Positions 57,616-64,000 of a DNA stretch of 64,000 nucleotides are shown one piece after another. The translations under genes were made by a program, and so were the position numbers. Position 1 is the stretch's first letter. Every line of letters starts with the position of its first letter. The notes under the pieces were generated by a model that saw nothing but the letters and a program-made list of their open reading frames with translations, was not told the DNA's origin and ran no database searches. Source of the DNA: Trichosphaerium sp. ATCC 40318 (taxonomy: Eukaryota > Discosea > Flabellinia > Trichosidae). The stretch is taken from NCBI GenBank assembly GCA_038496445.1, contig JALMLS010000354.1:496001-560000 (forward strand), read 5' to 3'.

Positions 57616-59645
57616 ATGAAGCGAAAGCTAGGAACGAGTGAAACTACAGCATCAAAAAAACGCAAAATGGAGCCTTGGCAAGTTTTACAAAAGACACTAT
57701 CAGCGGAAGAAGCTGCAAACGCACCAGAAATACTCGAAGATAACTTTTTAGAGGTTTTATTAACGTTTTCTCAACGAAATAACGCTTATTCCTTTACAAG
57801 GCTTTTGCGTATCCTCTTAAGCCTGAAGAGTTCATGTCGAGCGTATACAAGCGTAATATACCGCTTGTAGTACGCGGTTCAGGAATAAAACGCATCCAGA
57901 CGCTTATAGATGACTACATGTTCGAGTTAGACACTGAAGAGCTTCTAAGCAACTCTGCTTCGGATAGCATACACTTATGGTTCAAAGTACACAGAAACAC
58001 ATCACAATAATCCCTAAACGCAACAGGAAGGAGAAAACGGCGAATTAGAGAGCGAAGAGCTTACATCAATAAAAGTAGCCATGATGTGCCATAAAAGCGG
58101 CGGAACGCTTTACTTTCGGTATGTTACGCGTATTCTTAGATGTAGACAAACGAACTAACAAAAAAACTCTTCAAGTCCTTCAGAAACGATGGAAGCAGCG
58201 TTTGTTAATGGGTGCGCACGTGACCTTGGAATGAACTTTGCTCAAATCTATCCTGATGGTAAAGACAAGGTACATAAAGTGATTTTGCTTTTTGGGGTTT
58301 TTTTCGGTTACAATTAACGTACTGACTTTGGTGAAGGGTGAGATCGAGGTTTTCATGTCAAAGCGAGGTCACTTTACACCTTATCATTTTGATTTTATGC
58401 AAAACTTCACAATTCAGTTGAAAGGAAGTAAGACGTGGAAGCTTGCTGATAGTGGTGTTCATTCCCCTATAAGAGGCTGGACACCACATTACTTTCAGCC
58501 AGATAATCTAGAACAACAGATGAAGCTTCATAAACTACACAATCCGTAAGCATCATCCTCGCTGATTCACGTTTTACCAATTTTTTATTTTCTTCGACAG
58601 AGAGTTCAGCGGTGAACCGCCTGCAGATGATCAATTCACATCAATCACATTGGAACCAGGAGACGTCCTTTACCACCCACCAGGAGTCTGGCATAGCGTG
58701 AGGTAAGATTCAGATCAAAAGAGTCGAGGTTCATGTTTTTTTGTATAGTGCTGGTGCTGACTCTATATCGATTAATATATCTTTGGTTGGCTCCACTTGG
58801 AGTGATATCCTAATGAATGGACTTCAAATGTCCCTATGGAAACAAAAGAGCTTTAGAAGCTTTGCTCATAGTATGCATGATGTTGAGAAAATGCATAAAC
58901 AAGCGACTGATATGCTAGAACAATTTAAAGCGTATGAATACTTTGTTTGTTTTTTGTTGGCTTTTTTTTTCAGTGGAGCACCTAGTTGACTTAATGCTTA
59001 TTTAGGCAAGTTGCACAACTCAAAGTAGAAGATATATTACCCCCTGGTATACTACAGAATAGAGGAGAAGTAGTTAATGTATCAAGAGAAAGCGTTAACA
59101 ATGAACTAAAAGAAGATACTAAATTTCAGTTAAATCCACTTTCTGTAATTATGCGCGAAACTTCACCTCCTGAAGAAGAAGGTATGTTTTTAGCAATCAA
59201 TTAAAAGTCTTTTGGTTAACATCCTATCTAGATATGGAAGAGCACATGGACGAAGGTTTTAAGAATTATATGGCTACTATGGGTAGAGCAATGCCAGACG
59301 AAGAAGATGAAGATGACGATGATGTTGAATCCGAATATTTTGGAATACAAGCTGGGTACACCCTTTTGTTAATATTTATATTGTTCTAGTTGTGTGCATT
59401 TGCTAACAAGTGTTGTATTAAGCTATGGTAATCAAGATATTGTTACAGAGTATCATGTTGTTCTACAAGTTCCTGAAACAGTAGCACCTATTTTACTTTG
59501 GATAAGAAGTCAAGGATCTTCTGTATTCACAATGAAGAAAGCAGTTGAAGAAAGTAATGTTAAAGTAGAAGATGATACCATAATCAATAAGTTATTTGAT
59601 CAACTTATTTTTAATGGTGCGATACACAAGTCACAACAAAAATAG
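57616..59645 (+). CDS. JmjC/cupin-type 2-oxoglutarate oxygenase (ribosomal-oxygenase-like)
   Basis: ATG at 57616 with a lysine-rich, nuclear-targeting-like start (MKRKLGTSETTASKKRKME). Exons about 57810-58550 hold the cupin core: IPLVVRGSG, MCHKSGGTLYFR, HFTPYHFDFMQNFTIQLKGS, where H-x-D (HFD) binds Fe(II), and KTWKLAD. The distal histidine is in LYHPPGVWHSV (about 58670). A helical dimerisation-type stretch follows, then a very acidic linker (DEEDEDDDDVESEYF) and a winged-helix-like C-terminus (ILLWIRSQGSSVFTMKKAVE; LFDQLIFNGAIHKS). This cupin-helical-winged-helix order is that of the ROX family (YcfD, MINA53, NO66), which hydroxylate ribosomal proteins or histones. About ten introns of 45-70 nt. 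Target not known. Confidence 0.75.
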
Positions 59646-59874
59646 AATAAAAATAAATCAATCTCCTCATAACTCTTTCTGTTTTCTTTGCATATAATGT
59701 TACACGGTATTTCAGAGAGCGTAGTATTCACAAAGTATACAAGGTGTATATTTGAGAGAAATTACATGGCACCATGGAGTAGGACATCATTAAGATGGTA
59801 CACAAAACGTTTTGTTAAACAAATACAGCTGAAAGTCCTTGTTCTACTTATTTTCCATTAGCCTAACACGTTTC

Positions 59875-61158
59875 CTAGTGTGCCATTTGGTCCCAATAGT
59901 TTCTGCTTGCATTCACGTCATTTTTACCCAAAATAAGCTTTGACGACATCAAAAAAGAGTTCAAGTAAATGGTATTAACATCATAGCCCATGGTGACTGT
60001 CGCATTGTTAAAACGATTCTGTCTGACAGTAGATCCATAGCCAATTTCCACAGATCCGTAAAAATCATTGTCGTAAAGGTTAGAGTGTAGATACTTTACA
60101 GCAGTTTTTTCTGCTGCTGTAAACGAGTTACCATGTAATATCGTCGGTTGATACGGAGGGTCTCTGATATTATCTGTTACTATAAGCCTGTCACGTGCAT
60201 CAACAATATTGTCAAAGAATGGACCACCGTTAATGTAGATAGTAGAGTCGTTAACTGTTGTTTTGAATGTTGAAGTTTTGACACTTTGCCAAGGGTATAC
60301 GTGGATAGAGTCCCTGGCACTGCTTGAAAAATGATGAGACGCAGATGTAAAGGTAGAGTTCTTAGATCCAAAAATAGATACGAAATCCCAATCAGCACCA
60401 GGTGCTTGTCCAATCTTAACTTCACATGAATCGAATATCCCATACACGGAGTGTCCGGATGAGTTATCATTGTTTAAGAGGATTGTATTTATAAAATGAC
60501 ATGGACAAGGTTCGCTTCTGTACACATCTACTTCTGTGTTCGTAAAGACGATCAGAGTTGAGTTTTCAACTGTAACATTGTGCTTCATTGGCCTAAACGT
60601 CGTGAACTGTGTTCTAAGTGCATGTATTGAAGTAAAGTAGCTCCACCCTGTGACAGACGCGAAATCGAATGTTGAATCTTCTATTTTCATGTCTTTCATC
60701 GTACTTGGTTTCAATCCTCTCATGTACACTGACTGTAAGCTTCCAAATTGGGCGTTTAATGGTGCTGGTCCTGTATCATCGAATTGAAATAGGTACTTGC
60801 ATTTGCTGACGATATTGGGATTCCATTCAACACGTGCTTGATGAGTGGAGTTTCCAATAATCTCTAGACGAGCTTTTCCTTTGAAAATAATTGTTTCGTT
60901 GTTGTTGTGTTGCCCATGATTATCTGATGAGGGTATACAAAAAGGAGAGCTAGCGACAACCAGAGTAGCGCCAGGTTCGATGGTTAATACTGCGTTTACA
61001 ACATAGATGGTTCCGTTGGCATAGTATGGGCTTTCAGCGGCTGTTAAGAACGTGTTGGTGTTATAAATGCCATGAAGTATTGTGTCAGAGGTTACACGCG
61101 GTACTATTGTCACAATGACCAGAGCTGTTATTATCGTATGTGAGAGGCGTTGCCACAT
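59875..61158 (-). CDS. Secreted beta-rich protein, possible beta-helix, intronless
   Basis: Single-exon gene of 427 codons, unusual here for its length without introns. Residues 1-25 are a signal peptide (MWQRLSHTIITALVIVTIVP). Short beta-strand repeats rich in N, T, S and V follow: NAVLTIEPGATLVVAS, KARLEIIGNSTHQARVEW, FGSLQSVYMRG, MKDMKIEDSTFDFASV, YGSVEIGYGSTVRQNRFN. This is the look of a right-handed parallel beta-helix with many N-glycosylation sequons. It ends RNYWDQMAH. Dictyostelid and other protist surface or extracellular-matrix proteins use such folds. There is no enzyme signature or membrane anchor. The family is not recognised. Confidence 0.65.
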   Translation of the reverse strand: MWQRLSHTIITALVIVTIVPRVTSDTILHGIYNTNTFLTAAESPYYANGTIYVVNAVLTIEPGATLVVASSPFCIPSSDNHGQHNNNETIIFKGKARLEIIGNSTHQARVEWNPNIVSKCKYLFQFDDTGPAPLNAQFGSLQSVYMRGLKPSTMKDMKIEDSTFDFASVTGWSYFTSIHALRTQFTTFRPMKHNVTVENSTLIVFTNTEVDVYRSEPCPCHFINTILLNNDNSSGHSVYGIFDSCEVKIGQAPGADWDFVSIFGSKNSTFTSASHHFSSSARDSIHVYPWQSVKTSTFKTTVNDSTIYINGGPFFDNIVDARDRLIVTDNIRDPPYQPTILHGNSFTAAEKTAVKYLHSNLYDNDFYGSVEIGYGSTVRQNRFNNATVTMGYDVNTIYLNSFLMSSKLILGKNDVNASRNYWDQMAH

Positions 61159-61342
61159 TTGTACACTTTACAATATATTGTTCTTTGGAATACCAACTTA
61201 GGCGAAAGAAACAAGCAGCACAAGCAAGTGTTTTATGAGGTTTTGTTTGCCACCAAGGCTGTTTCACTGATTATTTATTTTATTGTGCTGCACAAATCAC
61301 GTGATTTCTTAGAAATATATCTTAACGTATGTTGTGAGATAT

Positions 61343-61552
61343 CTATGAATAAGATGCCTCAAGAAATTGATTGACAATTGTACGAGTTTTCCAGAGACAA
61401 ATTGGTGGCAAAGTCTTGTAAACAGCCAGTTGCATGTGATTGTAAATCACCTCTTTGTTGGCCTCCAAAACAATTAGTGCAGCGCTGGCGGTGCATTTTA
61501 TTGGCATTACTGTATTGTCTTCACTGCTAGATACATTTTCGAATACGTCCAT
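61343..61552 (-). CDS. Hypothetical 69-residue protein
   Basis: ATG at 61552, TAG at 61343, no intron. It begins MDVFENVSSSEDNTVMPIKC and contains ASAALIVLEANKEVIYNHMQ, an alpha-helical core, then a short C-terminus (IVNQFLEASYS). The composition is protein-like but there is no recognised motif. It lies alone between two larger genes. Confidence 0.4.
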   Translation of the reverse strand: MDVFENVSSSEDNTVMPIKCTASAALIVLEANKEVIYNHMQLAVYKTLPPICLWKTRTIVNQFLEASYS

Positions 61553-61748
61553 AAAATATGACTAACACCACAAACCCATGCCATTTGTACGATTATTGAT
61601 GTGTACGGTTGAGAGTAACATTCAATTTGGTATCAATAAGTGCAAAATTTAGGTTAAAATAAAGGACAGGGCATGAACGCAAAAAAGTAGCCAACAGCGG
61701 AAATTTACTGTTTTCCATTTCTATTATCACGTGCCATATTCATTCACT

Positions 61749-62145
61749 ATGATAAGCAAGAATAGAATTGAACGCACCTCAGATGTTGCTGTCAAGGGTT
61801 TAGGTACGCAGTTTTGATAGTCCACGTGGCGGAGCTCGTGCTAAAAACAGGTTTAAATTCTTACCTTTTCCGTTGTCTTTATTGTCCGTGGGCTATTTCA
61901 CAAGCAATTTGTTCTCAGAACAGAACAAAACGGCTCATTTTGGTTCGTTAGAAACACGTGATGACAATTCGAAATTATATTCCGTAGTCCGAATATTAAA
62001 ACAACTAGCAGACTGCGGGGTCAAAATAATTAAACCCCGAAATGCCTTGTTACGTCACGTGATACAAAAAAGGAATAAGGTAATGCAAAGCTCTTCTTTT
62101 CTATTCTATTTCTTGTCAAGTACGTACATTCTTTTCGGAGCTTAG
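61749..62145 (+). CDS. Possible small gene or 5' part of the PA-domain gene
   Basis: ATG at 61749 (MISKNRIERTSDVAVKG) can splice by GTACGC...CTCAG (about 61805-61917) into EQNKTAHFGSLETRDDN and LYSVVRILKQLADCGVKI, then IIKPRNALLRHVIQKRNK. The frame stays open to a stop at 62143-62145. No domain is recognised. The downstream gene needs an upstream ATG that I could not place, so this may be its first exons or a separate gene. Confidence 0.3.
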
Positions 62146-62149
62146 TACC

Positions 62150-64000
62150 GATGTTGTCCTTTAGCGAGCCTTACACTTCTTTTAGTCCTAATTGGCTTAC
62201 CACACGTGTATTCAATAATTGAAGGGGTATCACCAATCAACATGGTAAATAAAACAATTCAAATATGGCCACAAAAATACAGTGGTAACACTGTAGACTT
62301 TGATCCTATCATAGGAGAGTTAGTAGATACAACAGATACAAACAAAACAGGTAAGTTAAAATTACCAACACTTTTTATATCGAAGTGTTTTAAAAACACC
62401 GAATCAGTGTTCAAGGGACATTAGGCAAGATAGTACTGATAAGGGACTGTAAAAGACCATACGAACCTAAATTTCGCACTCTTATTTTTGAAGGAGCTAA
62501 GGCTATTTTGTGTTCGCTTGCTGGACGCCCAAGCGATGTACCTGGGAACGTATGACCTTCACAAATCAATATTAAACTCAACTCATGTCAACACAGGAGA
62601 TGTACGCTATTGATGGAAGTGATCGCTCTAGTTTGACAGTACCAATTGCTACAGTCGTTACTAAGGATATAGAGGAGATATTTAGTGCAAACGGAACGAT
62701 TATTATCCGGGTTATTACAGGTATGCAAAATTTTTGTTTGAAACAAAACAAATGTCAATCAAAAGCACTTACATTCTCCGATAAGAACCGAACGAATTTA
62801 TGCAAGTCTATGAATCTATGTGGTTGTGGCTATGGCAAGTGTCTTTGACTTGTGTAATATTCGGCAATATTGTATTCGCATCCTACAGGCACGTCATTTC
62901 GAACAGACATGTGCCATTTTATTTGTAAAGCTCATGAAAACAATCAACTGTAGCGCCTTTGTCGCTGGTAGAATGCTTTCATTTTTTTAGCACTCTATGT
63001 TACCTATTTTGTGTTAATTACTTCTGATGAAGCCTCTATGAGCTAAACTGTCTTAGATTGCTTCAGCTTCTTTCATTTTACAGAAGGTTTAAAATTTCTA
63101 TTGGCGTTGTGAGTGTGGTAATATGTCTCACTTCATCTTTGTGTACAGATCATATAATATAAATGTAGCTTACTTTTTTTATATTCTAGTTATGTTCCTT
63201 GGTCTATCTATAGATCCTTTTGGAAGTCGCCAAATAATGCCATGGTGGATGAGGAATTTTTTATTTTCGTTGCCTCTACCTTTTGTTATTGCTCCACTCT
63301 TTCTCATGGCACTGTGGTGGTATGCTTCAGTGCTATAGTGTATATAATACTTATTATATCTAGGCACTCGTTACTTGTATCGCTAAAATTTCAAGTACAT
63401 CCAGGACTTCCGAAATTCAAGTAAGTTAAATTCTGATTTTTTTCTTGCTATTGAAACTCCTTTTGTACTAACAATTGTGGTGCTAAAGGTGGGTTGTTTA
63501 TATCTGGATATTTATTCTTTTATTTCAACAAACAATGTTTGGAATCCTTACTTCATTGAAGCTGGTGAGCCTTTATTTCAGAAGAACTAATTTATTTACT
63601 CTTTTCTAGTTGCCAAGAATAGTATTCGTATTGTCAACACCAACGATTACTTTTATTTCGTTTGTCGCTGTTCTAGTCTATTGCATAGTAACATTATACC
63701 TTTTGAGAAAACGTGTTAAGAAAGTTAAACTTCAAAGCAAAGAGCAAAGGATACAACTACGAAGGGTACAACAAGTTGAATGTTATCAACTAACATCTAC
63801 GTTCAGATTCGATTCAGTCTTTCTGCTGTATCTGTATCACTGGCAGTAATGATAGCGTTATTTCTATGCTTCTTGTACAGATACTCAGTGTTACGCAAAA
63901 CTAACAATTACTTAAGGGCAGACATCTCATTTCCTGTGATTGAGGTTGTTTACTACTGGTTCTTATGGTTAGGCATGGCTGCGCTTGTCACTATTGAGCT
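62150..64000 (+). CDS. PA-domain multi-pass membrane protein (partial, runs off the window)
   Basis: The exon at about 62153-62350 opens with a signal-like stretch (LASLTLLLVLIGLPHVYS) and reads NKTIQIWPQKYSGNTVDF. The next exons (62425-62720) form a protease-associated domain: GKIVLIRDCKRPYEPKF, IFEGAKAILCSLAGRP and VPIATVVTKDIEEIFSANG. Membrane exons follow: MWLWLWQVSLTCVIFGNIVF, FKISIGVVSVVICLTSSL, IDPFGSRQIMPWWMRNFLFS (with LPLPFVIAPLFLMALWW), ITFISFVAVLVYCIVTLYLL and VSLAVMIALFLCFLYRYS, ending at the window edge within VVYYWFLWLGMAALVTIE. At least six helices are seen. The topology suggests a receptor-like protein with an extracellular PA domain. The start ATG is not resolved and the 3' end is missing. 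Confidence 0.6.

Overview
This 64 kb window is nuclear DNA of an intron-rich unicellular eukaryote. I see no bacterial operons, rRNA, tRNA, CRISPR array or intact transposon. Genes lie close together on both strands. Introns are mostly 35-110 nt, with GTAYG-type 5' splice sites, pyrimidine-rich 3' ends and occasional TACTAAC/CTAAC branch-like motifs. The gene set (GABA-B-type GPCR, polycystin channel, CLC channel, GH16-ricin B enzyme, DOMON/DBH-like monooxygenase, KNL2/M18BP1, many F-box and BTB proteins) fits an amoeba-like protist. I cannot name the species. Spliced coordinates are outer limits of start and stop codons; junctions were inferred by hand from frame and splice signals.

Layout. 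0.2-0.56 kb: a small four-helix membrane protein. 1.0-6.6 kb: a tandem pair of BTB-domain genes. 6.7-12.6 kb (minus): a long helical-repeat protein, probably joined to a triple zinc-ribbon tail. 13-16.5 kb: a small unknown protein, a Ras/Rap fragment, an Atg27/M6PR-like membrane protein and an F-box protein. 17.5-19 kb: a secreted GH16-ricin B protein whose last trefoil is cut by an in-frame stop. 19.2-23.1 kb: a FluG-like amidohydrolase, a ubiquitin-fold protein with a CaaX end, and an F-box/MORN_2 protein. 23.4-31.2 kb (minus): a GABA-B-like receptor and a CLC channel. 31.3-36.1 kb: a KNL2/M18BP1 protein with SANTA, CENPC-like and Myb/SANT modules. 36.3-38.5 kb: a thioredoxin-glutaredoxin fusion. 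39-42 kb: F-box/LRR and F-box genes. 42-45.4 kb: a polycystin-like channel. 45.7-49.8 kb: a long F-box protein. 51-52.5 kb: a second F-box/LRR gene flanked by direct repeats. 52.8 kb: a divergent histone H2B. 53.8-56.3 kb: a DBH-like monooxygenase. 56.3-59.6 kb: a small protein, a decayed F-box/MORN_2 copy and a JmjC/cupin oxygenase. 59.9-61.2 kb: a secreted beta-rich protein. 61.7-64 kb: a PA-domain multi-TM protein running off the window.

Themes. Six F-box genes, one F-box pseudogene and two BTB genes, all potential cullin-ligase adaptors, make the window strikingly rich in ubiquitin-pathway substrate receptors. A prenylatable ubiquitin-fold protein sits among them. KNL2 and a divergent H2B are the chromatin genes. 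The palindrome CACGTG is far more frequent than composition predicts, and in at least five introns it straddles the 5' splice junction.
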